This document shows, in pieces, positions 41,315-50,433 of a stretch of DNA of 64,000 nt. A model generated the notes under the pieces. The model ran no database searches, was not told the DNA's origin, and saw nothing but the letters and a program-made list of their open reading frames with translations. Both the position numbers and the translations under genes were made by a program. Source of the DNA: an uncultured Eubacterium sp. (GTDB lineage Bacteria > Bacillota > Clostridia > Oscillospirales > Acutalibacteraceae). Within the stretch, counting starts at the first letter, position 1; every line of letters starts with the position of its first letter. Location: assembly GCA_905234495.1 (NCBI GenBank), contig CAJOHE010000005.1, positions 1 through 64,000 on the forward strand, written 5' to 3'.

Positions 41315-42532
41315 TCAAAACCTCTGTTTTGTTTTTCTCAGTTTTTCAAAGCCCTTGTTGCCGAGGACTGTCCTCGCGGTCTTAAAGGCCTTCTGTTTTT
41401 TATTGAGCGGCAGAGCTTCCGTCGGGTAATATTCAAGGCTTTTTTCCGCCCTTGAAAGAAACTCCGCGTGCCTGTCAAATGCGTCGGTGACGTAGTCCCA
41501 CGTGATGGGCTCAAGCCCGCTTGTTTCGGGGATATTTTTATCAATGAGTATCTGACGGATGTAGTCAAAAACGCTTCTGCCGTCGTAGTCGTCTCTTGTG
41601 AACGCCTGCGAATTATCCGTTACCATTCCGAACGGGCGGTTGCGGTAGACGTCCATTGAAAGAGTAGGCACGCCGAGCCTTGCCGAAACAAAGCGGCTGC
41701 CCGCGCCCGAGATAAACATTCCGTGAAGCTTTATCGCCTTTTCTGGGAAGGGGAACATATATCCCGTGATGAATAAATCAAGATTTGAAACGGCGGTGCA
41801 GCGCTCTCTTATTTTGCTTAAAACCTCTTCGCCGTCGCCGCCGAAAACGGTGAAGGTCACGCGCTCGGGCGAAACGTCTTCTGCAAAGGCGATAACGCCA
41901 TCGAGAACAGGCTCAAAAAAGCTTTTTGACGGTCTGCCGATATATCCGAGCATATATGCGTTTTTCGGGATTTCGTCGGTAATCGGGGAATCGTAATCCT
42001 CGGTTGAATTTGTGCATACGGCTTTGAGCGCATATGAATCCGCGTTCTGAATCTCAAAGCTGTTTTCAAAATAATTCTGAAGCGTGTCGCCCGTAATGCA
42101 GGCAAGCTCACGGCGTTTGTATTTGAACTCAAAATACGGCATTACCGCACCGGAAATTCTCGGATTTTTCTCGTCGAGAAGAAACTGAAAATGCCTTGCG
42201 CCGAGCCTCTTTGCAAGAAGCTCGCCCCAGTAGCCCGTGTAGTCCGAGCCCGTTTCAACGGTTATTTCATCGCATTCGGGGATTTCCCGCGCCATTGATT
42301 CAACAAGCGCGTTTCTGTCTTTTTCCGAGTATTCGGGCGGGTAGTCCTCAAGGAAGGGGTATGCCCTGCCCGCGTATTCCCTGAGGTCGTCGATGAAAAT
42401 TTCACCGCCCCGAACTGGGAACACAAAGACCTCGTATCCGCGCTCTTTCAGGTATTTAATTTTATTCCTGTAATATATCGGCGCACCCGATATATACCCT
42501 GCAATCGCGCAGAGAATCACATATGCTTTCAT
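41315..42532 (-). CDS. Putative GT-B glycosyltransferase
   Basis: 405 residues. The fold looks like two Rossmann halves: an N-terminal 'CAIAGYISGAPIYYRNKIKYLKERGYEVFVFP' acceptor domain and a C-terminal half with 'LGYIGRPSKSFFEPVLDGVIAF', 'FTVFGGDGEEV' and 'MFISGAGSRFVSARLGVPTLSMD', the last resembling the donor-binding loop where UDP-sugar transferases choose between phosphates. No close family is recognised. It overlaps the upstream GNAT gene by ATGA, so the two are coupled. Confidence 0.6.
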   Translation of the reverse strand: MKAYVILCAIAGYISGAPIYYRNKIKYLKERGYEVFVFPVRGGEIFIDDLREYAGRAYPFLEDYPPEYSEKDRNALVESMAREIPECDEITVETGSDYTGYWGELLAKRLGARHFQFLLDEKNPRISGAVMPYFEFKYKRRELACITGDTLQNYFENSFEIQNADSYALKAVCTNSTEDYDSPITDEIPKNAYMLGYIGRPSKSFFEPVLDGVIAFAEDVSPERVTFTVFGGDGEEVLSKIRERCTAVSNLDLFITGYMFPFPEKAIKLHGMFISGAGSRFVSARLGVPTLSMDVYRNRPFGMVTDNSQAFTRDDYDGRSVFDYIRQILIDKNIPETSGLEPITWDYVTDAFDRHAEFLSRAEKSLEYYPTEALPLNKKQKAFKTARTVLGNKGFEKLRKTKQRF

Positions 42533-42957
42533 AACTGTTTAACTAAAAAATAACTCGTTTCGTTTTCGCCGTCGTGCGTCATATTCTGCTTTTCGTAAAA
42601 GGCTCTTGCCGCTTGGTTGCTCTTTTTAACCTCGAGGCGCAGAGAGGTCATTCCGGCTTTTTTCGCCTCGTCGCAAACCTTTTCAAAAAGTTGCGTGCCG
42701 ACGCCGCTTCTCTTCCTCTCGTTTTTCACGCCGAAAAGGGTGATATATGCCTCTCTTTTTATTTCGTCATTCATATATGCCGCGCAGAAGCCGACCGTTT
42801 CCATATTGTCAACAGCGGCGTATACGCGCGCAAAGTCGCTGAGCTTTTTGAGATAATCGGAAAGGTTTACTTCCTTTTCAAAATCGGGGAACGCGGCTTT
42901 TATTTCGCCGAACGCCTTTAATATTTCATTGTGGTCTGAGAGTGAAACGATTTCCAT
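42529..42957 (-). CDS. GNAT family N-acetyltransferase (sugar operon)
   Basis: 142 residues. The acetyl-CoA loop 'NERKRSGVGTQLFEKV' (about 79-94) and the 'NQAARAFYEKQNM' strand (about 118-130) define a GNAT. Inside a sugar operon with an aminotransferase, N-acetylation of the amino sugar is the natural role, though GNATs of this size also modify proteins. AAGGAATAAT precedes the ATG. Confidence 0.75.
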   Translation of the reverse strand: MEIVSLSDHNEILKAFGEIKAAFPDFEKEVNLSDYLKKLSDFARVYAAVDNMETVGFCAAYMNDEIKREAYITLFGVKNERKRSGVGTQLFEKVCDEAKKAGMTSLRLEVKKSNQAARAFYEKQNMTHDGENETSYFLVKQL

Positions 42958-42958
42958 A

Positions 42959-43792
42959 TTATTCCTTGTTTATAACGACTTTGTTTATTGCAATACACCT
43001 GTCTTCCTCGGGGGGAAGCTCTCTGAAATTGCCGCCGTAATGGTTTGTGAGATAAGCCTCGGCGTCGCCGAAAGAGGTGAGTGAAGTGTTTTCAAACGGG
43101 TATTCCTTTAGCGGGAAAACGTACTTTGCCTCAACAAACGGCTTTGAAGCCGTGCCTATGAGATAGACCTCGTCAAAGTCTTGTGAAAGCTCTGCGGTTT
43201 TCCTGCCCTCGTCTATTCTTTCCTCAACGCGGCTTTCGGCCATTCTGCGGTCAAATTCCTCTTGGTCGATATTGCCGATTTCAAGCCTTCTTAAAAGATA
43301 CGCCCTGTGGTCAAGCGCAATATTCAGCTCAACCTCGCGCCTTTCCATCTTGCGAAGCTTATAAATGTCAACCCAGCAGCCCTGATACTTATACACGCCG
43401 TTATTCGGGTATACAGCCGAGTTTTTATCGCACGCCTTTATCCATTCGTGATAATAGTTTTCGTCTGTCTTTCTGCACTGAATCTCAATCCATTCGGGAA
43501 CCTCGTCAATCAGCGCGTCAATCATTCTGTCATAGTCCTCTTCAAAAACGGCTATGTCGATATCCTCGTCCCACGGGATGAAGTGCTGAGTTGTAAAGGC
43601 GCCGAGAAGGGTGCCGCCTACTGCGCAGTAGCGGATTGAATGCTTTTTAAACACCTTCTGCACTTCGGCAAGAATCTTTAAATCCGTGCCGTGAAGATAG
43701 TCAAGCTCGTCCTTTGCAAGCTCTTTGTAATTGAATTTTTTATACTTTTTGCAGTTTTGCAAATAACCTGAAAGGTTTTTCTGGTTTGCCAT
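42959..43792 (-). CDS. licD: LicD-family phosphotransferase
   Basis: 277 residues. The nucleotidyltransferase-fold motif is clear: 'AVGGTLLGAF' (57-66) and 'WDEDIDIAV' (74-82) with D77 and D79 as metal ligands. LicD proteins move phosphocholine, or in other systems another polyol phosphate, from a CDP-carrier onto a glycan. No licA, licC or choline transporter gene is adjacent, so the donor is open. It is one of several decorating enzymes in this block. AAGGAG precedes the ATG. Confidence 0.8.
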   Translation of the reverse strand: MANQKNLSGYLQNCKKYKKFNYKELAKDELDYLHGTDLKILAEVQKVFKKHSIRYCAVGGTLLGAFTTQHFIPWDEDIDIAVFEEDYDRMIDALIDEVPEWIEIQCRKTDENYYHEWIKACDKNSAVYPNNGVYKYQGCWVDIYKLRKMERREVELNIALDHRAYLLRRLEIGNIDQEEFDRRMAESRVEERIDEGRKTAELSQDFDEVYLIGTASKPFVEAKYVFPLKEYPFENTSLTSFGDAEAYLTNHYGGNFRELPPEEDRCIAINKVVINKE

Positions 43793-43801
43793 TTTTTCTC
43801 C

Positions 43802-44998
43802 TTACATCAGCTCAACCCTTACAAGCTCGGTGAGCCTTTGCGTTTTTTCAAACATTTCTTCAAAAGAAGAGTATTTAAAGACCATTGTGCCGAGCGCGTG
43901 ACCTGAGTTTTCAAACGCGGTCACCTCGTCGCCCTGACTGTAATCGGTCTGATATTCAACAAAATTTTCTTTGAGCGAGTCGTCGATAACGACCTCTCTG
44001 AGCCTGCCCGACTTCGTGCTGTGGACCATATAGTTTGACCAGAAGCCGCTTGACGGGTTCATAGCGATATCCGAGCAGTCCTCGCCGAGCGCCGCCTTTA
44101 TCGTGTACTCGACCATATCGACGCCCGTGGCGTACTGAGTAATCTGCGGAATGAGGCTTCCGCCGTTTCTTGCGCCGAGCTCAAGGATGTAGATATTGTC
44201 GTCCCTGTCGAGTATAACCTCAATGTTGTAGGCGCCCGTTTTCATATTGAGCTCGGTCAGCAGGCGCTGAAGCTCGTCGTGAATACGCTGCTGGGTGCCC
44301 TCGTCAAGCACGCTCGGGAAGGTTTCGCCGAGGGGAACGTATTCCTTTATGTTTCCGCCAGCGTAAAACTCGTTGCCGAAAAATCTGAATTTAAGCTCTC
44401 CGTCAACGCTGAAGCCGTCGCCCGAAACCTGATAGCCCTTCTTTTCAATGAACTGCTCGACAACAATCCTCTTGCAGCGGGAATATTTCATCGCGTCGTT
44501 ATAGGCAAATTCGAGCTCGTTTCTGCCGTAAACCTTGTTGATTCCCTTGCTGCCCGAGCTGTCCACGGGCTTCACCATAACGGGATAGGGGAATCTTTCG
44601 GCGTCGTTTATATAGCTTTCGTAATCGGAGTAGTTAAAGGTCAGCGGCGTGTTGAAGCCGTGCTCCTTCAAGAAGGTGCGGAAGGTGTCCTTGTTTGAAA
44701 GCACCATAACCGAATCGTACGGATTTGTGGGGAAGCCGAGCTTTTCGCAGGCATATGCCGCCGAAGGCGCGGCGGGGTCTGAGGCATAGCAGATTACGGC
44801 GTCAACGCCCGTCTCTTTCGCAAGCGCAAGCACCGCCTCTTTGTCCGTCGTGCTGACAAGATGAAACTCGTCGGCGACGAACTGCCCCGGATTGTCCGGC
44901 AGGTAGTCGCAGATTACGACGTAAAGCCCCATTTCCTGAGCCTTTTTTATCGCGCATATCTGGGACGTTGAACCGCCGAGCATCAAAACCTTTCTCAT
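43802..44998 (-). CDS. ATP-grasp ligase
   Basis: 398 residues, with a PurK/carbamoyl-phosphate-synthetase-like order: N-terminal Rossmann domain ('VLMLGGSTSQICAIKKAQEMGLYVVICDY'), ATP-binding hinge ('PVMVKPVDSSGSKGINKV', 'RIVVEQFI') and Mg-binding 'IEVILDRDDNIYILELGARNGGSLIPQ'. Such enzymes join a carboxylate to an amine through an acylphosphate. Next to a class I aminotransferase it may attach an amino acid or hydroxy acid to a sugar. The start overlaps the previous stop codon region (GAGGAGCTTTAA-ATG). Confidence 0.8.
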   Translation of the reverse strand: MRKVLMLGGSTSQICAIKKAQEMGLYVVICDYLPDNPGQFVADEFHLVSTTDKEAVLALAKETGVDAVICYASDPAAPSAAYACEKLGFPTNPYDSVMVLSNKDTFRTFLKEHGFNTPLTFNYSDYESYINDAERFPYPVMVKPVDSSGSKGINKVYGRNELEFAYNDAMKYSRCKRIVVEQFIEKKGYQVSGDGFSVDGELKFRFFGNEFYAGGNIKEYVPLGETFPSVLDEGTQQRIHDELQRLLTELNMKTGAYNIEVILDRDDNIYILELGARNGGSLIPQITQYATGVDMVEYTIKAALGEDCSDIAMNPSSGFWSNYMVHSTKSGRLREVVIDDSLKENFVEYQTDYSQGDEVTAFENSGHALGTMVFKYSSFEEMFEKTQRLTELVRVELM

Positions 44999-46153
44999 TT
45001 AAAGCTCCTCAACAAATTCCCTTATTCTTTCAATTCCTTCTCTGATTCTGTCCTCGCTGATTGTGTAGGCAACTCTAACGTAGCCCTCGCATGCCTGTCC
45101 GTAGGTGATTCCCGGAACGACCGCGACCTGCTTTTTCTCAAGCAGCTTATACGCAAAATCAACGCTTGAAAGCCCTGTTTTCTTAATGTTTACCATGGCG
45201 TAAAACGCGCCCTTCGGAAGGCGGCAGCTGAGCCCTTCAACCGCGTTTATGCCCTCAACAAAAACGTCGCGCCTTGCCCTGAAGCAGCGCCTCATATCCT
45301 CGATGATGCTTTCGTCGCACCTGAGAGCTTCCATCGCCGCATACTGCGAGATGAGGGACGCGCAGGCAACCATATTTTCCTGAAGCCTTGTCATAGCGGA
45401 TATCAGCCTGCTGTCAGCTGCAACGTAGCCGAGCCTCCAGCCCGTCATCGCATATTCCTTTGAGCAGCTGTTTACAAGCACAACCCTGTTCTTGTATCTG
45501 CCGTCGGTGATAATCGGAGTGAAGTCCTCGTCGTAAACGAGGCTTTTGTAGCACTCGTCAAAGATTACACAGAGGTCGTTTTCCTCGGCGATTTTCAGTA
45601 TTTCGTCGAGAGTGCTTCTGTCGTAGACCGCGCCCGTCGGGTTATTCGGCGAATTGATTATGATTGCGACGGTCTTTTCCGTCACGGCGTTTCTCACCGC
45701 GGACGGCTTTACGACGAAGCCGTCTTCCTCATATGCGTCAACCATAACCGGCACGCCCGAGCACATCTCGCTCATCTGCCTGTAGTTAATCCAGTAGGGC
45801 GAGGGGATAATCACCTCGTCGCCCGGGTCAATTATGCACTCAAGGGTGAGAAAAAGCCCCTGCATTGCGCCAACTGTTGCGATTATCTCGTCTGCGGGGC
45901 TGTATGAAACGCCGCAGTCGCGTATGATTTTTTCCGCGATGACCTCTCTGAGCTCACGAAGTCCCGCGTTTTCGGAATAGTTTACCCTGCCCCTGTCAAT
46001 CGCTTCGCACGCCGCGGCGCGGATTCTTTCGGGGGTGGGGAAATCGGGGTCCCCGAGAGTGAAATCTATCACGTTGTCGTATTGCTTAGCCCTGTCAAAA
46101 AGTTCCCTTGTGAGGGACTGAGAGATGAGGCTCGCCGTTTTTGATATTTTCAT
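44999..46153 (-). CDS. Class I pyridoxal-phosphate aminotransferase
   Basis: 384 residues, AspC/PatA-like. 'NSPNNPTGAVY' (167-177) and K232 in 'NSCSKEYAMTGWRLGY' are the PLP signatures; R at 'YVRVAYTISEDRI' binds the substrate carboxylate. It is immediately upstream of the ATP-grasp gene, so its amino-acid product (or keto-acid product) may feed the ligase. A housekeeping aspartate aminotransferase would not normally sit here. AAGGCATAGGAAATACAT precedes the ATG. Confidence 0.85.
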   Translation of the reverse strand: MKISKTASLISQSLTRELFDRAKQYDNVIDFTLGDPDFPTPERIRAAACEAIDRGRVNYSENAGLRELREVIAEKIIRDCGVSYSPADEIIATVGAMQGLFLTLECIIDPGDEVIIPSPYWINYRQMSEMCSGVPVMVDAYEEDGFVVKPSAVRNAVTEKTVAIIINSPNNPTGAVYDRSTLDEILKIAEENDLCVIFDECYKSLVYDEDFTPIITDGRYKNRVVLVNSCSKEYAMTGWRLGYVAADSRLISAMTRLQENMVACASLISQYAAMEALRCDESIIEDMRRCFRARRDVFVEGINAVEGLSCRLPKGAFYAMVNIKKTGLSSVDFAYKLLEKKQVAVVPGITYGQACEGYVRVAYTISEDRIREGIERIREFVEEL

Positions 46154-46162
46154 ATGTATTTC

Positions 46163-47632
46163 CTATGCCTTTTTAGGGGATATTTTTTTGAGTACGGATT
46201 TGAGTGTTCCGAGAAGGAACTCAAACGATTCCATTTTAAGCAGAGCCGAAAGACCTATGTAGACGATTCCGCCGAGCGCAATCTGTAATATCAGTATTAC
46301 GATTGTCGGGAGGGGGAGGAGGTTGAGCGGGAGCGTGCACGCGCCCATAAACACTGCAAGAAGTATGCCGGGCATAATGTCCTTTAGCTGTTCAAGCAGG
46401 GTGTATTTTAGCATTTTCCAGTTCGGGTAAGTGTTTATTACCATACTCAAAACCGTGCTCACAAGCATACTGTACGCCATCGCAAGAACGCTTATCCACA
46501 TTGTCGAAACGAGCAGGATTATTCCCACAACCTTTTTGATTATCTCAAGCTTCAGAAAAACGTCGCTTCTGCCGAGCGCCTTGATTGCATTGAGGTTTGC
46601 CGTGTGAATCGGGTAAAACATCAGCGTGATGCAGAATATCCTGAGAAACGGCACGCAGGGAAGCCACTTGTCGGTGAGGATAAGATTTACAACGTTGTTT
46701 GCTGTGAACGCAAGCCCCATCATAAGCGGCGCCATAATGTATGTGCTCGTCTTGATTGAGGTTCTCGTCATCTGCTTGAGCTTGACGGGGTCGTCCTGCT
46801 TCTTTGACATCGACGGGAAAAGCACGCTGTCGATGCTTGAGTTGATATTCGAGCAGACCGTGTCGGGGAACTGCTTGCCCCTGTTGTAGTACGCAAGGTC
46901 CGAGGGCGAATAGATTTTGCCGATTACCATCTGGCGAAGGTTGCTGTAAACAGATTCAATCAGCGACGACACCACGAGCTTCCAGCCGAAGCTGAAAAGT
47001 CCTTTGAGCCTCTTGAAGGAGAACATCTTTTTCGGCCGCCATTTAACCGTTATCCAGAGAATCAGCGTGTCGACCGTCGTGTTGAAAAGGTGCTGAGCGA
47101 TGAGCGCCCAAACGCCGAAGCCCTTCATAGCCATAACTATTCCGAGCACGCCCGCGCCGATTGTTCCGCCGAGAGTTGCAAAGAAGAAGCGCTTGAAAAT
47201 GAGATTTCGCGAAACGTACGCCTGCTGAATGTTCTTGATTCCCGAGATGAGGATGACTATGCTGAGCACCCTTATGTAGGACACAAGATTGTCGTAGTCG
47301 TAGAAATGCTCAATGAGGGGCGCCGCGAAAAACAGAATGGCATAGAGCCCCGAGCAGAGCACGATGTTTGAGAAAAACGCGGTTGAAAAATCAAGGTCGT
47401 CCGCGTCCTTTTTCTGAACGAGAGCCGTGCCGAGTCCGTTGTCGATGAACACCTGAAGGATGTTGATGAACACCGTGATGAGCGATACGATTCCGAACGC
47501 CTCGGGCTCAAGAATACGGGCGATAACCATGGAAACGACAAAGCTTACGAGCTGTGCGCCCGTACGCTCCGCAAAACGCCATATTAAATTTGATAACACA
47601 CCGAATCTGTTAACGCTTTTCTTTTCTTCCAA
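46163..47632 (-). CDS. wzx: Wzx-type polysaccharide flippase (MOP superfamily)
   Basis: 489 residues with 14 predicted transmembrane helices. 'WRFAERTGAQLVSFVVSMVIARILEPEAFGIVSLITVFINILQVFIDNGLGTALVQ' is the lipopolysaccharide-biosynthesis (WzxC-like) N-terminus. It would flip the lipid-linked repeat unit outward. The start is a TTG with AGGGAAG upstream, inside the end of the GT32 gene; the next ATG would remove the first helix. Confidence 0.85.
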   Translation of the reverse strand: MEEKKSVNRFGVLSNLIWRFAERTGAQLVSFVVSMVIARILEPEAFGIVSLITVFINILQVFIDNGLGTALVQKKDADDLDFSTAFFSNIVLCSGLYAILFFAAPLIEHFYDYDNLVSYIRVLSIVILISGIKNIQQAYVSRNLIFKRFFFATLGGTIGAGVLGIVMAMKGFGVWALIAQHLFNTTVDTLILWITVKWRPKKMFSFKRLKGLFSFGWKLVVSSLIESVYSNLRQMVIGKIYSPSDLAYYNRGKQFPDTVCSNINSSIDSVLFPSMSKKQDDPVKLKQMTRTSIKTSTYIMAPLMMGLAFTANNVVNLILTDKWLPCVPFLRIFCITLMFYPIHTANLNAIKALGRSDVFLKLEIIKKVVGIILLVSTMWISVLAMAYSMLVSTVLSMVINTYPNWKMLKYTLLEQLKDIMPGILLAVFMGACTLPLNLLPLPTIVILILQIALGGIVYIGLSALLKMESFEFLLGTLKSVLKKISPKKA

Positions 47633-47633
47633 C

Positions 47634-48350
47634 TTATCTTCCCTTAATTCTATCTTTTAGTGAATAGTATTTCTCCATATTCTTTGTCCCGATAAAACGC
47701 CTTAACGTGTTTAAAATGCGTTTTTTCTTCGGGAACCACGTTGCGGCATAGTGATGGATGGAATATGCCTTATCGCTTACCTTTGCACGCATATCGCCGT
47801 CCGTGGGGTTAAAGTACTCCTTCGGGTAAATAACGGTGCCGTTGACACTCTGCATCGTGCCGTCGGTTTTAAGCCCGTGGGCAACGAGTATGCGGGTGAC
47901 TCTTCTGCCGATTGCGAGAATCTTGTCGGGGTTATCCCATTCAAAGCTCTCGCCCTCGTATGAGGCAAGCACCTCTTTGCAAAGCCAGTTTTCCCTGTCG
48001 CAGGCGAAAATCAGCCCCGTCGCAACGATGTCGTCGCTTGCAAAGCCCGCAAAGGAATCGTTTCCGAGAAGGGGGTCAAGCGGTTTTAAAAGCTCGACGT
48101 CGGTGTCGAGATAAATTCCGCCGTGCTCGTTTAATATGTGAAAACGGGCGTAGTCCGAGACGTATGCCCACTTTCCCTGACCGTAAGCCTCTTTGACGTA
48201 CGGGCAGATATTTATGTCAAAGCTTTCTTCGTTCCACTCGATAATCTCGTAGTCGGGACACTGTTCCTTCCAGCTTTTTATACACTTTTCAATCAGCCTG
48301 CTCTTCGGATTTTTACCGAACCAGCAGTAGTGAATTTTTCTTGGAATCAT
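47634..48350 (-). CDS. GT32-family glycosyltransferase
   Basis: 238 residues. 'MIPRKIHYCWFGKNPKSRLIEKCIKSWKEQCPDYEIIEWNE' is the Gly_transf_sug N-terminus and 'GGIYLDTDVELLK' holds the DXD motif (D82, D84) for metal and nucleotide sugar. Such enzymes act on capsule units with UDP- or GDP-sugars. No transmembrane segment. AATAGGAAAAGCT precedes the ATG. Confidence 0.88.
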   Translation of the reverse strand: MIPRKIHYCWFGKNPKSRLIEKCIKSWKEQCPDYEIIEWNEESFDINICPYVKEAYGQGKWAYVSDYARFHILNEHGGIYLDTDVELLKPLDPLLGNDSFAGFASDDIVATGLIFACDRENWLCKEVLASYEGESFEWDNPDKILAIGRRVTRILVAHGLKTDGTMQSVNGTVIYPKEYFNPTDGDMRAKVSDKAYSIHHYAATWFPKKKRILNTLRRFIGTKNMEKYYSLKDRIKGR

Positions 48351-48358
48351 AGCTTTTC

Positions 48359-49648
48359 CTATTTGAACTTGAATTTGATTTTTAGCTTGTTTGCGTCGGG
48401 ATTTTCAGCCGTGCGCAGATATTTTTCCCTCTCGGTTTCAACGCCCGAATAGCCGCATACCATACCGAGGAAAATAAAGATGTAAACGCCGATACTCGAC
48501 TTGATGATTGCGGTTCCTATCGTGCTGACGATAACGCCGATGAACATTGCGATTGTCATAGCCTTGATTCGTCTTTCGATAACGAGATTCTTTATCGGGA
48601 TGAAAATGAATACGAGGACGATTACGTAGAAGAAGGTTCCGATGTAGCCAAACTGACCGAGCACCATTCCGAGATAGCAGTCGTTTAGCGCAAACGGGAA
48701 TTCCTGACTCAGACCGAAGCGCTGGTTGAAGCCGTAGCGGATGTAGAGAAGCGAATAATTTTTCGCCGCCATATCCGAGCCGAAGGTCGCAAAGCCCGAG
48801 CCGAAGGGAAAGTGTTCCTTTGCGGTGATGTTGCCGTATTTTACAAGCGTCATTCGCGGGGAGTTTCTGTCCTTGATATACGAGTTAATCTGCAGGGTTG
48901 ACGCCGCAATGCTGCCGAGCGCGATAAAAGCCATACTCTGAAGGCTGAGCTTCTGCTTTTTCCGCCACATTATTACAAGAATAACGTAGGCAACGAGCAC
49001 GATGTAAACAACGCCCTTCGTTGTGAGAATCATATTGAATACTGTCAGCGCCTCGTAGAAGCGAAGCTTTGATATGTCAAATTCCGAGAACAGAATTGTG
49101 ATGAACGCGCAGGCGACGATGTAGCCGTAGCGTCCGCAGTTATTGAAAACGAAGGTGTAGGCGTAGATGCCGTACCTCGTGTTGTTCTCGGTCATTCCGA
49201 GGTCGATAAACTGGCTGAGTATGCCGAAGATTGAAGCCGCAATAAGGAAGAGCTTTGATATGGGCATAAGGTATTTCATCATCAGAGCTTCCTTGTCGGA
49301 CTCGGCAACCGCCTTGAACACTACAAACGGCATAAAGATTTTGTAGAGGCAGACCGTGTCTACCGCAACGGGGAACCAGTCGCCGATGATTCGATAGGTG
49401 TAGTTGCCGATTAAGCCCATAATCGCAACAAGCGTGGTGAACACGAATATCGCGATGTCCGTCGGGTGAAGCTTACCCTTCAGGAGATAGAAAATAAACA
49501 GCAGAAAACAGCCAACACCGACAACCTCATCGGTGTAGCCTATTCCGGGAATATCCAAATTCATCTCTGCGTAAAGTGAAAACGGCAGAGAAAATGCCAC
49601 GATTGCAAAGAACAGCAATCTCGGCGAAATCTTGAATCTGCTCTTCAT
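48359..49648 (-). CDS. wzy: Wzy-like O-antigen/capsule polymerase
   Basis: 429 residues with about ten to twelve transmembrane helices and a long external loop (about 255-330: 'RNSPRMTLVKYGNITAKEHFPFGSGFATFGSDMAAKNYSLLY'), which has the 'G.G..TF' pattern of Wzy/ligase-like polymerases. Low sequence conservation is normal for Wzy. Its place between the GT32 and aldolase genes, with a Wzx in the same operon, supports the call. Confidence 0.75.
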   Translation of the reverse strand: MKSRFKISPRLLFFAIVAFSLPFSLYAEMNLDIPGIGYTDEVVGVGCFLLFIFYLLKGKLHPTDIAIFVFTTLVAIMGLIGNYTYRIIGDWFPVAVDTVCLYKIFMPFVVFKAVAESDKEALMMKYLMPISKLFLIAASIFGILSQFIDLGMTENNTRYGIYAYTFVFNNCGRYGYIVACAFITILFSEFDISKLRFYEALTVFNMILTTKGVVYIVLVAYVILVIMWRKKQKLSLQSMAFIALGSIAASTLQINSYIKDRNSPRMTLVKYGNITAKEHFPFGSGFATFGSDMAAKNYSLLYIRYGFNQRFGLSQEFPFALNDCYLGMVLGQFGYIGTFFYVIVLVFIFIPIKNLVIERRIKAMTIAMFIGVIVSTIGTAIIKSSIGVYIFIFLGMVCGYSGVETEREKYLRTAENPDANKLKIKFKFK

Positions 49649-49663
49649 AAACTTTCTCTCTGA

Positions 49664-50431
49664 TTACTTTTCAAATTTTTCGTTGATGTCCCTGCACGCG
49701 TCAAGGAAAAGCCCCACGTCTACGGAATAGCTCAGGTACTGCAGACCGAGCTCGCGCCACATCTTGAGGTCGTCGATTGTGTCGATAAAGGTGCCGATGA
49801 CCTTGTTTTTCTTCTGCGCCTTTTCAACGATTTTCTTCATCGCGTCAACAACTACGGGGTTGTTGACCTGACCGGGAATACCGAGGGACTGCGAGAGGTC
49901 GTAGGGTCCGATAAAGAGGATGTCCACGCCCTCAACCTCAAGGATTTCGTCGAGGTTTTCAAGCGCCTTCACGCCCTCGAGCTGAAGAATTACGATGAGG
50001 TCCTTCGAGCTCTCAAAGTATTCGTTTCGTTCCATATTTGAATAGTCCGCAGCTCTTACAAAGCGGCAGACGCCCCTCATACCGTAGGGGTAGAACTTCG
50101 CGTTTCTTACAACCTGACGCGCTTCCTCGGCGGTGTTAATCTGCGGCACCTGAATGCCGTAAGCGCCGATGTCGAGCGCCTTTGAAACCGTGTTTTCGTT
50201 GCAGTCCTTGAGCCTGATAATCGGCACAGTGCCCCTTGCCTCGGCTGCGCGGATATTGTTCTGCTGCCCCTCGATTGTAACGGGGCCGTGTTCCGTGTCG
50301 AGAATGACAAAGTCAAAGCCGCCGAGACCCGCCGCCTCAACAAACATCGGGTCGCTCGTCTTCATAAATACGCCGTAGACGCACTGTCCGTCGGCAATCT
50401 TTTTTCTGAAATCCTTTAATGTGTCCTTCAT
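49664..50431 (-). CDS. HpcH/HpaI-type class II aldolase
   Basis: 255 residues, a TIM barrel. 'FVILDTEHGPV' (about 40-50), 'IIRLKD', 'GAYGIQVPQI' and 'YPYGMRGVCRF' are the HpaI signatures, and E in 'LIVILQLEG' is a metal ligand. HpaI aldolases join or split pyruvate with aldehydes and make or break 2-keto-3-deoxy acids. Being next to a CMP-sugar synthetase in a glycan operon, it may make a 2-keto-3-deoxy acid for activation. GAGGAATAATT precedes the ATG. Confidence 0.8.
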   Translation of the reverse strand: MKDTLKDFRKKIADGQCVYGVFMKTSDPMFVEAAGLGGFDFVILDTEHGPVTIEGQQNNIRAAEARGTVPIIRLKDCNENTVSKALDIGAYGIQVPQINTAEEARQVVRNAKFYPYGMRGVCRFVRAADYSNMERNEYFESSKDLIVILQLEGVKALENLDEILEVEGVDILFIGPYDLSQSLGIPGQVNNPVVVDAMKKIVEKAQKKNKVIGTFIDTIDDLKMWRELGLQYLSYSVDVGLFLDACRDINEKFEK

Positions 50432-50433
50432 AA

